From positions 1 to 54,077 of the forward strand of contig CAIOFV010000102.1 in assembly GCA_903857665.1 (NCBI GenBank): a DNA stretch of 54,077 nucleotides, in the 5' to 3' direction. This DNA comes from an uncultured Myxococcales bacterium (GTDB lineage Bacteria; Myxococcota_A; UBA9042; DTJE01). The translations under genes and the position numbers were made by a program. The first letter of the stretch is position 1. The number at the start of each line of letters is the position of its first letter. Shown here piece after piece: positions 17,964 through 27,009 of this stretch. A model generated the notes under the pieces. That model did not search any database, was not told the origin of the DNA, and worked only from the letters and a program-made list of their open reading frames with translations.

Positions 17964-18593
17964 ATGACGACGAGCGGACGCAAGGGATCGGACGTGGCGA
18001 CCCGGTGGTTCACACCGGCGATCGGCGCGGCGGTGTTCGCGGTGCTGCTGGCGGGAATGCTGTCGGCCGGGTCCTCGGGACGGACGACGCTGGACCTCCT
18101 GCTGAGGCGGTCGAAAGGCGAGGCGATGTCCCTGCCCCTGACGCCGGGCCAGGCCTCCTACGCCCTGGAGGCCAGGCGCGACGGAAAGATCGTTCCCGTG
18201 ACGCTGGCGTCCTTCGACGCGCGACTGGTGTTCGTGAACTTCTGGGGCACCTACTGCCCTCCGTGCATCGAGGAATTGCCGAGCCTGCTGGCTCTGGCCC
18301 GCTCGAAGGACCCGAAGGACCTGGTGGTCGTGGCCGTGTCGTACGACGACTCGTGGCAGGCGATCGACGACTTCTTCGCACGCAACGCGTCGGTCCAGGT
18401 GCCGCCGAACTTCGTGATCGTCCGCGACCCGACGGTCAAGGCGGGGCGGGACCTCAAGACCGCGTTCGGCACGGAAAAGATCCCCGAGTCCTACCTGGTC
18501 CGCGGCGGCCGGGTCGAGGCGAAGTTCGTCAATTCGCGGGACTGGATCGATCCGACGATCGTCGGGTTGATCGACGTGCTGCTGGGCGGGTGA
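17964..18593 (+). CDS. Membrane-anchored TlpA/ResA-like thioredoxin
   Basis: 209 aa. One TM anchor (about 17-36) precedes a thioredoxin fold with active site CPPC (Cys98, Cys101) in the TlpA context FWGTYCPPCIEELP, and a conserved cis-Pro in KIPESYLV. Periplasmic proteins of this family keep Cys residues reduced, for cytochrome c assembly or for partner proteins. Here the partner may be one of the two exported Cys-containing proteins encoded just upstream, from which it is separated by only 10 nt. Converges with rodA 15 nt away. Confidence 0.85.
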   Translation: MTTSGRKGSDVATRWFTPAIGAAVFAVLLAGMLSAGSSGRTTLDLLLRRSKGEAMSLPLTPGQASYALEARRDGKIVPVTLASFDARLVFVNFWGTYCPPCIEELPSLLALARSKDPKDLVVVAVSYDDSWQAIDDFFARNASVQVPPNFVIVRDPTVKAGRDLKTAFGTEKIPESYLVRGGRVEAKFVNSRDWIDPTIVGLIDVLLGG

Positions 18594-18608
18594 CGGGTCC
18601 GTCAGGCT

Positions 18609-19727
18609 TCAGACCTGGCCTCTGTGGATGCCCGCATTCAGCGTCAGGCCCACCGCGATCATCCCCGAAATCATCGACGACCCGCCGTAGGACAGGAAGG
18701 GCAAGGTCAGGCCCACGACGGGGAAGATTCCCAGCACCATCCCCACATTGAACACCACCTGCCAGAAGACGATCGCGGTGGCCCCCACGCTGACCAGCAC
18801 CGCGAACCGTTCGCGGGCACGGATGGCCAGCACCAGCATCGAGTAGATGAGGGCCAGGTACACCGCCAGGAGGGCCAGGCACCCGACGAATCCCCGCTCC
18901 TCGGCGAACGACGCCAGGATGTAGTCGTTGTGCATCTCGGGCAGGTAGCGCAGGCGCGACTGGACGGCCTGCTGGCCCCCGCGCCCCAGCGCCCCGCCGC
19001 TGCCCACGGCCCACAGGGCCTGCTCGGGCTGCATGCGGGTGTCGGCGTCCTCCCGGGCCTCGGGCCGAGCGCCCGACATGGTCAGCCACGTGCGGACGCG
19101 CTCCTTCTGGTAGGGCTGGATGATGTCCAGTTCCCAGGCGAGCGGCACAAGCAGCAGGATGATGCCCAGCAGCGCCAGGAACGACCGCAGCCGGATGCCC
19201 TCGAAGAACATCACGGAGAAGCCGACCGCGATGACCACGAGGGACGTGCCGAGGTCGGGCTGCATCATGATCAGCGCAGCCGGCGCCGCCACGTACCCCA
19301 GCGCCGGCAGCAGCATCCTCAGGGTGTAGCTTTCCGGGTTGCGCTCGCCGTGGAAGAAGCGGGCCAGCATCAGCACGACCGCCGGCTTCGCGAACTCGGA
19401 GGGCTGGATCGACACGTCGCCCAGCGAGAACCAACGTCGCGAGAAGTTGATGTCCCTGCCGAAGATCAGGACCAGGATCAGCAGGAGGACCGCCCCGCCG
19501 TAGAAGATGGGCGAAAGCTGCTCGAAGAAGCGCATGTCGATGGCCGCGACGGCCGCCGCGATCAGGAGGCCCAGCACGACCCAGATCACCTGGGTCTGGT
19601 GGAAGGACTCGCCGGTGTAGGACGCGGCGTTGCTGAGGTTGATGAGCCCCAGGATGACGATCACGACGAGGGCCACCGACGTGGACCACACGGCGCGGCT
19701 GAAGGGGTGGGTGTCCCGGCCGATCAC
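18609..19727 (-). CDS. rodA: SEDS peptidoglycan glycosyltransferase RodA
   Basis: 372 aa, about ten TM spans, SEDS family. The loop LPEMHNDYILASFAEERG holds the Asp equivalent to the catalytic residue of E. coli RodA, and the C-terminal GLTLPFLSYGGSS motif is classical. It polymerises glycan strands during elongation together with PBP2. Start GTG at 19727 has GAGG 5 nt upstream and begins only 2 nt after the mrdA stop, so the two are coupled. It is the last gene of the mreBCD-mrdA-rodA operon. An insert between TWLTMSGARPE and the ALWAVGSGGALG motif is slightly longer and more acidic than in E. coli. Confidence 0.95.
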   Translation of the reverse strand: MIGRDTHPFSRAVWSTSVALVVIVILGLINLSNAASYTGESFHQTQVIWVVLGLLIAAAVAAIDMRFFEQLSPIFYGGAVLLLILVLIFGRDINFSRRWFSLGDVSIQPSEFAKPAVVLMLARFFHGERNPESYTLRMLLPALGYVAAPAALIMMQPDLGTSLVVIAVGFSVMFFEGIRLRSFLALLGIILLLVPLAWELDIIQPYQKERVRTWLTMSGARPEAREDADTRMQPEQALWAVGSGGALGRGGQQAVQSRLRYLPEMHNDYILASFAEERGFVGCLALLAVYLALIYSMLVLAIRARERFAVLVSVGATAIVFWQVVFNVGMVLGIFPVVGLTLPFLSYGGSSMISGMIAVGLTLNAGIHRGQV

Positions 19728-19729
19728 GG

Positions 19730-21748
19730 CTACCTCACGACTTCGAGGAAGTCCTCCTCGAACCCCTGCCACAGGTCGGCGAACTCGTCCGCGTGGGCGG
19801 CATAGTACGCCTCGAAGACCTTCCGGGCCACCGGCGCCGCCTCGGCGCCGCCGAACCCGCCGTGCTCCACGAACGCCGCCACCGCCACCCTCGGGCGCTT
19901 CGCGGGCCCGTACCCGACGAACCAGGCGTGGTCCTGCTGCAGCCATGCGGCCATGTCGGCGCCCACGCCCGGCCGGCGCTCGCGGGCTTGCGCGGTCCCG
20001 GTCTTGCCGGCGAAAGGCAGTTCGGGCAACGCGGCCGACGAGGCCGTGCCGTCCTCGGTGTTCACCGCGCCGTACATGCCCCGCATCGCCAGGTCCAGGA
20101 AGTCGTCCGGCACGTCGATCAGGCGCTGGACCTCGGGCGCCACGGAAGTGACGGAGCCGGAGACCGCGTCGTGGATGGATCGCACCAGGTGGGGCCGCAT
20201 CAGGCGCCCCCCGTTGACCACCGCGGCGTAGGCCCTCGCCATCGCGAGCGGCGTGACCCTCACGTCGCCCTGGCCCACGGCGGTGTTCAGGGCGAACCCG
20301 GGCTGGTACTGGTGGCGATGGCGCATGTACCACCGCTCGGTCGGGACCAGGCCGACGCGTTCGGAAATCTCGATCCCGGTCGATTCGCCCAGGCCGAATA
20401 CGTCCCGTGCCCAGTGGGCCAGCGTGTCGATGCCCAGCTGTTCGCCCAGGATGTAGAAGTACGTGTCGCAGGACTTGGAGATGGCGTCCACCAGCGCGAT
20501 CTTGCCGTGGCCGTATCGCTTGAAGCACCGGAACTTGTGGCCGCGAAACAGGTAGAACCCGGGACAGGTCATTTCCAGGTCCTCGGCCGCCATGCCCTCC
20601 ACCAGGGCCGCGATGGTGGTGACGATCTTGAAGGTCGATCCCGGCGGGTAGGCTTCGACGGCCTTGTTCATCATGGGCGCGTAGGCCTTCGAGTCCACGG
20701 ACGACTCGGCGCGGACGGATGCCGGAGGCTTCGCGGGCGTCCCGGCGCCGGGGACGATCCGGCGACCGGCCTCGAAGGTAGGCTGGCTGACCATCGCCAG
20801 CACCTCGCCGGTATCCACGTCGAGAGCCACGACCGCACCGGACCGGTAGCGCGCAAGGGCTGTGGCAGCGGCCTGCTGGAGGTTCATGTCGATCGTGAGG
20901 GTCACGTCCTTGCCGGCGACCGGAGGGGTCGATGTCAGGTCACGGAAGGGTTCGGGCAGGTCCCGGGGCTCGACACGACGCCCACCGGCGCTGCGGACGA
21001 AAACGTCCTCTCCCGGCGCGCCGCGCAGGGTGTCGTCGAGCGCACGCTCGATGCCGGATCGACCCACGACGTCCCCCGGCCGCAGGCGGCCCTCGGACCG
21101 CTCGACCTCCGCCGCGGAAACCTCGTTGACGAAACCGACGGCGTGCGAGGTGAGGCCCCGGGCCGGATACCAGCGCACCATCCGGGATTGCAGCGAGAAT
21201 CCGGGCAGTTCGTGGAGGTGCGCCTGGATCACGGCCCGCTGGTCCATCTGGGTCCCGCCGCACTTCGGGCATACGAGCCGGCCGGTGGAGGCGTCGAAGT
21301 TCATCACCGTCAGGTCGTCGGGACATCGGCTCCCCACGAGGTTCCTCTTGGCCGTCAGGCGGTGGAAGCGCTTCTTCTTGTCGGTCTTCGACTGCGTGAC
21401 CATGTCGGTCACCTTGGCCGCCTCGTCCGCCGTGAAGACGCCCAGATCCTTCAGCCGGGCGATTTCCGTGGCGGGGTCCCGGACGTAGTGCGGGACGAGG
21501 GCGAGGTCCGCCACTTCCACGTCGGTGGCCAGCACGTTGCCCTCGCGGTCCAGGATGCTGCCGCGGGCCGGCTGGATCCGGTTGCGCACCACGTGGCTGA
21601 CCATCGCCAGCGTTTCGTACTTCTTGCCGTCGATGATCTGCACCTGGAACAGGCGCAGGGCCAGCACGGAGAACGCCAGCAGGACCAGCAGGACCGCCCA
21701 GCGGAAGTGGGTCCGATACTCGATGAAGCCGTCGTGGCCGCCAATCAA
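19730..21748 (-). CDS. mrdA: Penicillin-binding protein 2 (MrdA) with a Cys-rich insertion
   Basis: About 672 aa, slightly longer than usual. One N-terminal TM span, pedestal domain (RGSILDREGNVLA), and a transpeptidase domain with active site STFK, second motif SCD (SxD as in other PBP2s) and KTGTAQ. It cross-links elongation peptidoglycan with RodA. Unusual: a roughly 30-residue insert (21245-21331) in the pedestal contains one Cys-Pro and a CPKCGG knuckle, resembling a zinc ribbon. Start is uncertain: TTG at 21748 has GGGGAG 7 nt upstream; GTG at 21781 has no ribosome site. Confidence 0.94.
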   Translation of the reverse strand: MIGGHDGFIEYRTHFRWAVLLVLLAFSVLALRLFQVQIIDGKKYETLAMVSHVVRNRIQPARGSILDREGNVLATDVEVADLALVPHYVRDPATEIARLKDLGVFTADEAAKVTDMVTQSKTDKKKRFHRLTAKRNLVGSRCPDDLTVMNFDASTGRLVCPKCGGTQMDQRAVIQAHLHELPGFSLQSRMVRWYPARGLTSHAVGFVNEVSAAEVERSEGRLRPGDVVGRSGIERALDDTLRGAPGEDVFVRSAGGRRVEPRDLPEPFRDLTSTPPVAGKDVTLTIDMNLQQAAATALARYRSGAVVALDVDTGEVLAMVSQPTFEAGRRIVPGAGTPAKPPASVRAESSVDSKAYAPMMNKAVEAYPPGSTFKIVTTIAALVEGMAAEDLEMTCPGFYLFRGHKFRCFKRYGHGKIALVDAISKSCDTYFYILGEQLGIDTLAHWARDVFGLGESTGIEISERVGLVPTERWYMRHRHQYQPGFALNTAVGQGDVRVTPLAMARAYAAVVNGGRLMRPHLVRSIHDAVSGSVTSVAPEVQRLIDVPDDFLDLAMRGMYGAVNTEDGTASSAALPELPFAGKTGTAQARERRPGVGADMAAWLQQDHAWFVGYGPAKRPRVAVAAFVEHGGFGGAEAAPVARKVFEAYYAAHADEFADLWQGFEEDFLEVVR

Positions 21749-21843
21749 CGCGCCGCTCCCCGCGACATCCGCCCGGGGCACCCGGCCGGGGGTTGGACTC
21801 TATCATATGGCGGGGCGGATTCGGGAGCCGGGGAGGCCGGGGG

Positions 21844-22359
21844 CTATCGAAGCATCGTTTCGCTGGGCCGGCGGCCCTGCACCAGGCGGTCGATGCCCGC
21901 GAAGGGCAGGAACAGCAGCGGGGCCAGCACCGCGGTGACGAGGCAGGTGGGAAGGCCCCACAGGAGGACCTCCACCCGGGGCTCGAAGGCACGGTCGAAC
22001 AGGATCGAGAACAGGTAGAACAGCAGCGTCTTGAGGGACGACGACACGGCCGTGACCAGCACCAGGGGCACCGGCCGGGTCAGCGGGAAGCGCGCGGCGA
22101 GGCCCAGCGCCAGCAGGAACAGGATGCCGTGGATTTCGGTGTTCATGCCCAGCAGCCCGCCCGGCGTGAACGCGTCGGCCACGAGCCCCACGATGGCGGA
22201 CGCCACGAATCCCCGCAGGGCCCTCGAGGTGCCGGCGAGGTACAGCGTCGCGATGAGGGGCAGGTCCAGCAGCGATGCGCGAACCCCCAGGAGGCCGAAG
22301 ATCGGCGACTGGAGCGCCATCAGCAGGGCCAGCACGACGAGGAGCAGGGCCGACCGCAC
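21844..22359 (-). CDS. mreD: Rod shape-determining protein MreD
   Basis: 171 aa, five to six hydrophobic spans, start GTG at 22359 with AGGAGG 5 nt upstream. MreD is a poorly conserved inner-membrane protein of the elongasome. The identification comes from hydropathy plus its place between mreC (9 nt gap) and mrdA. It contains the GGLLGMNTEIHG loop between predicted helices. Confidence 0.87.
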   Translation of the reverse strand: MRSALLLVVLALLMALQSPIFGLLGVRASLLDLPLIATLYLAGTSRALRGFVASAIVGLVADAFTPGGLLGMNTEIHGILFLLALGLAARFPLTRPVPLVLVTAVSSSLKTLLFYLFSILFDRAFEPRVEVLLWGLPTCLVTAVLAPLLFLPFAGIDRLVQGRRPSETMLR

Positions 22360-22368
22360 GACGTCCTC

Positions 22369-23232
22369 CTAAGGGTTCCCCGACGGGCGCATGGGCGAGG
22401 CCATTCCACGGACCACCAGGACATCCTGCAGCGACGCAGGGTTCACGGCCAGGACCACATCATATTCCACGAACGGGCCCGCCTGCCGGCGCTCCTCGGG
22501 GCGCGGCACGTAGCCGACCTCGATGCCGCGCGGGAACACCCGGTCGTGGCCCGAGGTGACGATGACGGCCCCCTTTTCGAGGAGCGGTTCCGTCTGCGAC
22601 ACCTGGAAGCGCGCCAGGTAGGCGTCGGGATTGCCGCTGCCCACCATCATCCCAAGCACGCCGCGGCCCAGCACTTCGCAGGCCACGCGGCTGCGCGTGT
22701 CGCCCAGCAGCATCACGTCCGCCGTGGCCCCGGTCGCGCGAACGACCCGACCGACCAGGCCCGCGAGCGTCACGACCGCCTGGTCCGCCTGGGGCGGTGC
22801 CCCGTCGCTTTCCACCGACAGGCGGCCCACCCGGAAGAAGGGCGTCAGCTCGCGGGCGACGACCGTTGCCGGCACGAGGTCGAGGTCGCGCCGGGACTGC
22901 CGCATTTCCATCAGGCGCCGCAGACCCTGGTTTTCCACCGCCAGCCGCTTGGCTTCCAGGGCCTCGGCCATCAGGCGCTCGTTTTCCGCCCTCAGGCGCA
23001 CGTTTTCCTCGTGCAGCCCCACCAGCGCGACGTAGTCTGTGGCCGCCCCCGAGACCCCGCCCAGCGCCCCGCCGACCACGCCCTGCAGCCAGCCGGCGAC
23101 GCTCATCGCCACGCGCTCGGGAAGCGTGGTCGAGGAGTCCCGACGACCCGAAACGTACATGAGGCCCAACGGGAGGATCAGGAGGGTGATGACGACTGCG
23201 GGGAAGCGATGCCGGGCGAGCCAGTCCATCAT
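22369..23232 (-). CDS. mreC: Rod shape-determining protein MreC
   Basis: 287 aa. One N-terminal TM span (about 10-28), a coiled coil (about 70-110, NVRLRAENERLMAEALEAKR) and the two beta-barrel MreC core with the LVGRVVRATGATADVMLLGD and GVLGMMVGSG segments. It organises PBP2/RodA in the periplasm. Two consecutive ATGs (23232, 23229) could serve as start. Downstream of mreB by 46 nt. Confidence 0.93.
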   Translation of the reverse strand: MMDWLARHRFPAVVITLLILPLGLMYVSGRRDSSTTLPERVAMSVAGWLQGVVGGALGGVSGAATDYVALVGLHEENVRLRAENERLMAEALEAKRLAVENQGLRRLMEMRQSRRDLDLVPATVVARELTPFFRVGRLSVESDGAPPQADQAVVTLAGLVGRVVRATGATADVMLLGDTRSRVACEVLGRGVLGMMVGSGNPDAYLARFQVSQTEPLLEKGAVIVTSGHDRVFPRGIEVGYVPRPEERRQAGPFVEYDVVLAVNPASLQDVLVVRGMASPMRPSGNP

Positions 23233-23278
23233 CGTCGGCCCCCGGGGGCCCGCCCGCTGCGAGGCGGGGTCGGGTAGG

Positions 23279-24316
<1,038 letters not shown>

Positions 24317-24372
24317 TCACGCCCCTTGGTGAACGCGGGCCTCCCCCGCTGTAAAATGCGTCGTTATTTAGC

Positions 24373-24401
24373 ATCTTCCGGCTGCATTTGGAAGATCTTC
24401 C
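24373..24401. promoter_or_regulatory. Nested palindromes in an AT-richer patch upstream of mreB
   Basis: ATCTTCC (24373-24379) is inverted as GGAAGAT (24390-24396), and the latter is half of a perfect 12-nt palindrome GGAAGATCTTCC (24390-24401). This gives three half-sites in 29 nt. The patch 24350-24375 contains the only A/T runs of the gap, on the minus strand near TAAATA, and may hold the mreB promoter. Operator function is inferred. Confidence 0.35.
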
Positions 24402-24491
24402 CACCGGGCGCACCCCCCAAGCCCCGGGATTGACCGCTGCCGGAATCGCTGGTAGCGTCGTCCAAGGACGGCTGCAAGGAACGAAGAATCT

Positions 24492-24563
24492 GCCCGGGCG
24501 CGCAGGCGGAGGCGAACGGATTGCCCGGCAATCTGTCGCCGCAGACGGAGTCGCATCGGGCCC
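24492..24563. repeat. Palindromic element copy 2 (intergenic, mreB / lipoprotein gap)
   Basis: Aligns base for base without gaps with the element at 11004-11075. Outer stem GCCCG/CGGGC (24492-24496 with 24557-24561), GGCGA/TCGCC (24511-24515 with 24536-24540), core GATTGC-CCG-GCAATC (24519-24533). Compared with copy 1 (GTTTCC-GAA-GGAAAC) both sides of the core stem changed in a pairing-preserving way. Confidence 0.7.
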
Positions 24564-24580
24564 ATGAAACGGGAGGGACC

Positions 24581-25120
24581 ATGAGGACGTTGCTGTTGGT
24601 GGGTGCGCTCACGACGGTTCTGGCTGCCGGGGCGTGCTCCCGGGCGAAGGACTCCGGTGCGCACGAGGGCCGCTCCCAGGAGCAGGCCACGCTGCCCGCC
24701 CGACCGAACCTCGCCGTCAAGAACGTGGCCGAGAAGTTCCCGGATGGCGTGTGGTCGGTCGAAGGCATCCTCCGGAAGGCCCACGATCTGGCCAACCAGG
24801 ATCTCACGGTGCGCGGCTACGTGCTGCAGGCCGACCTCTGCAAGCCCGACCAGCCCTGCTCGCTGGTGCCCAGCGTCACGCTGGTGGACGACCTTGCCGC
24901 CGCGAAGCGCCGGTTGGTGGTCGTGGGGTCGGATCACACCCAGGATCTGTCCACGCTGATGCCCAGGTCGCTCCAAACGCTGAACGGCAAGGTGGCGATG
25001 TGGTCGCCGGACGGCCGCATGATCAACATGGACGGGCTGCTGGTCCTGAACCCGCCCGCCCCGCCGCCCGCGGCCGTTGCGCCCGCCACCGACGCCAAGG
25101 CGGCGCCCGCGAAGAAATAG
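24581..25120 (+). CDS. Small lipoprotein of unknown function
   Basis: 179 aa. Lipoprotein signal with lipobox AAGAC (Cys at about residue 19). A compact domain (about 50-150) contains DLTVRGYVLQADLCKPDQPC, an OB-fold-like beta pattern, and VAMWSPDGRMINMDGLLVL. It ends in an Ala/Pro/Lys-rich tail. The pattern is reminiscent of tRNA_anti-like OB domains in exported proteins, but I cannot confirm it. GGGAGG before ATG 24581 decides the start over an upstream in-frame reading from 24521. Monocistronic; converges with psd. Confidence 0.65.
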   Translation: MRTLLLVGALTTVLAAGACSRAKDSGAHEGRSQEQATLPARPNLAVKNVAEKFPDGVWSVEGILRKAHDLANQDLTVRGYVLQADLCKPDQPCSLVPSVTLVDDLAAAKRRLVVVGSDHTQDLSTLMPRSLQTLNGKVAMWSPDGRMINMDGLLVLNPPAPPPAAVAPATDAKAAPAKK

Positions 25121-25183
25121 CGCCCCGCTCCCGAAGACCTCGCACCCCGAAGATTTCCCGATGGCGATGACCCGGCGAAGGGA

Positions 25184-26032
25184 CTATCCCGCCCGGTAGA
25201 GCGGCTGGCCCATGCGCACGGGCTGGCCCTGGGGCGGAACGAGGTCGATCCAGGGGCCCGGCGAAAGGACGAGGATCACGGTGGAACCCAGGTGGAAGCG
25301 CCCCAGTTCGTCGCCCCGCCTGCAGGGGAGCGGCGGATCGAGGACGTCGCACCCGAAATCGCGACCCACGTTGGTCCGGGCGTCACAATACGACACCGAG
25401 ATGCGGCCGACCCCGGTCGCGCCGACCATCACCAGGAACAGGTCGCCACGCTCGCCGCGAAGCCGGGTGCACATGCGTTCGTTGCGGGCGAACAGTCCGT
25501 CCACCACGCCGGCCGCCCGGGGCGCGACCGTGTATAGCGATCCCCGAACGTGGCTGAACCCGGTCACGACGCCGTCCACGGGCACGTGGACGCGGTGGTA
25601 GTCCCGCGGGCTGAGGTACAACGTGACGTACCGGCCTCCCTCGAACTTCGCCCCGGCGTCCGGATCGCACAGCAGGTCGCCCAGGGGATACGGCCGCCCC
25701 TTGGCCTGCAGCAGGGTGCCTCGCTCGATCATGCCGCTGGACTGGACGCGGCCGTCGCACGGCGCTATCAGCACGTCCGGCGACGGGTCCAGGGGACGGG
25801 CGCCCGCGACGAGGGCCCGGGTGAAGAACGCGTCGAAGGTGGTCCAGCCTTCCGGCGGCCGGACCGCCTCGGACAGGTCGATCTTGAAGGTGCGAACGTA
25901 GGACCGGATCATCCGTTCGAGGACGGGCCGCGGCAGGTGCGCGTCGGCCAGGAGGCCCATCGCCCGGGACGGCCGGTTGTGCGAACCGGCGCGGTACAAC
26001 TGACGAAGCAGGAATTCGGTCGGCTTCCTCAT
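25184..26032 (-). CDS. psd: Phosphatidylserine decarboxylase
   Basis: 282 aa. Converts phosphatidylserine to phosphatidylethanolamine at the inner membrane. The self-cleavage motif LGST (in FHLGSTVILVLSPG) that generates the pyruvoyl group is present near the C-terminus, as are the family motifs APCDGRVQSSG and YLSPRDYHRVHVPVDG. Start ATG at 26032 lies 10 nt after the kinase stop. No phosphatidylserine synthase gene is visible nearby. Length is close to bacterial type I enzymes. Confidence 0.95.
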   Translation of the reverse strand: MRKPTEFLLRQLYRAGSHNRPSRAMGLLADAHLPRPVLERMIRSYVRTFKIDLSEAVRPPEGWTTFDAFFTRALVAGARPLDPSPDVLIAPCDGRVQSSGMIERGTLLQAKGRPYPLGDLLCDPDAGAKFEGGRYVTLYLSPRDYHRVHVPVDGVVTGFSHVRGSLYTVAPRAAGVVDGLFARNERMCTRLRGERGDLFLVMVGATGVGRISVSYCDARTNVGRDFGCDVLDPPLPCRRGDELGRFHLGSTVILVLSPGPWIDLVPPQGQPVRMGQPLYRAG

Positions 26033-26042
26033 GGGTGGGATC

Positions 26043-26978
26043 CTACCCGATATCGAGGTCGGCGAGCACCTTCGCGCCATCCACCTGGACGGCGTCCAGC
26101 CACGAGCGAAGTCGATCGCGGACCTGCGAGGGCCGCACCTTCCCCAGCGACCGGGGCCCGAAGCCCTCGACGCAGAAGGACGCCGTGACGGTCCCGACCG
26201 CCAGCGCGCGACGCAGCGAGGCGGCCGACGTGTCGTGGACCAGGTCCAGGTACCCCAGCGTGCCGCCGGCAAAACAGTCGCCCGCGCCGGTCGGGTCCTC
26301 CATGGCGTCCACGGGCCAGGCCGGGACCAGCGACACGCCCGCCGGGGTCCACAGGGTCGCGCCGTGCTCGCCCCGCTTCAGCACCAGGGCACCAGCACCC
26401 ATGGCCAGGATCGCCCGGGCGGCCGTCGGCAGGTGGTGCTGGCCGGTCAGTTGCCGCACCTCGTCGTCGTTCAGGAACAGGAGGTCCACCCGCGGGAGCA
26501 GCCGGACCAGGTCGGCCCGCGCGGACTCGATCCAGCACTCGATGGTGTCCAGCGCGACGAACCCGGCGTCCCGGCACTGGGCCAGCACCAGCGCCTGCAG
26601 CGACGGGTGGATGTTGCCCAGGAACAGGATGTCCGGGCCACGCCACTCCTGCGGGATCACCGGCGAGAATTCCGCGAAGACGCCCAGCTCGGTCTTCAGC
26701 GAATCGCGGCTGATGAGGTTCTCGTGGTAGCGGCCGTGCCACCGGAAGGTGCTGCCGGGCTTGCGCTCCAGGCCCGCCACGTCCACGCCCCGGCTGCGCA
26801 GGAACTCGAAATCGTCGTCGCGGAAGTCCTCGCCCACCACGCCCACCAACTGCGGGCGCGTGAAGAAGCCCGCCGCGGTGGTGAACCAGGTGGCTGACCC
26901 GCCCAGGACCTCGACCGGAAGCCGGCCGGGAAGCTCGATGACGTCATAGGCGACCGAACCGACGCACAACAGGCTCAT
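26043..26978 (-). CDS. PfkB/ribokinase-family carbohydrate or nucleoside kinase
   Basis: 311 aa. N-terminal LCVGSVAYDVIELPG with GGSATWFTTAA is the substrate-binding end of the fold, and DPTGAGDCFAGG is PfkB signature 2 with the catalytic Asp. ATG at 26978 has GGAGGG 6 nt upstream. The gene starts 32 nt after mtnP, so it may phosphorylate a product of methylthioadenosine or nucleoside salvage (adenosine, or a ribose derivative); that is inference from position. PfkB members cannot be assigned a substrate from sequence alone. Confidence 0.87.
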   Translation of the reverse strand: MSLLCVGSVAYDVIELPGRLPVEVLGGSATWFTTAAGFFTRPQLVGVVGEDFRDDDFEFLRSRGVDVAGLERKPGSTFRWHGRYHENLISRDSLKTELGVFAEFSPVIPQEWRGPDILFLGNIHPSLQALVLAQCRDAGFVALDTIECWIESARADLVRLLPRVDLLFLNDDEVRQLTGQHHLPTAARAILAMGAGALVLKRGEHGATLWTPAGVSLVPAWPVDAMEDPTGAGDCFAGGTLGYLDLVHDTSAASLRRALAVGTVTASFCVEGFGPRSLGKVRPSQVRDRLRSWLDAVQVDGAKVLADLDIG

Positions 26979-27009
26979 GGCTCCCTCCAGGTGACGACCG
27001 GGACACGGG

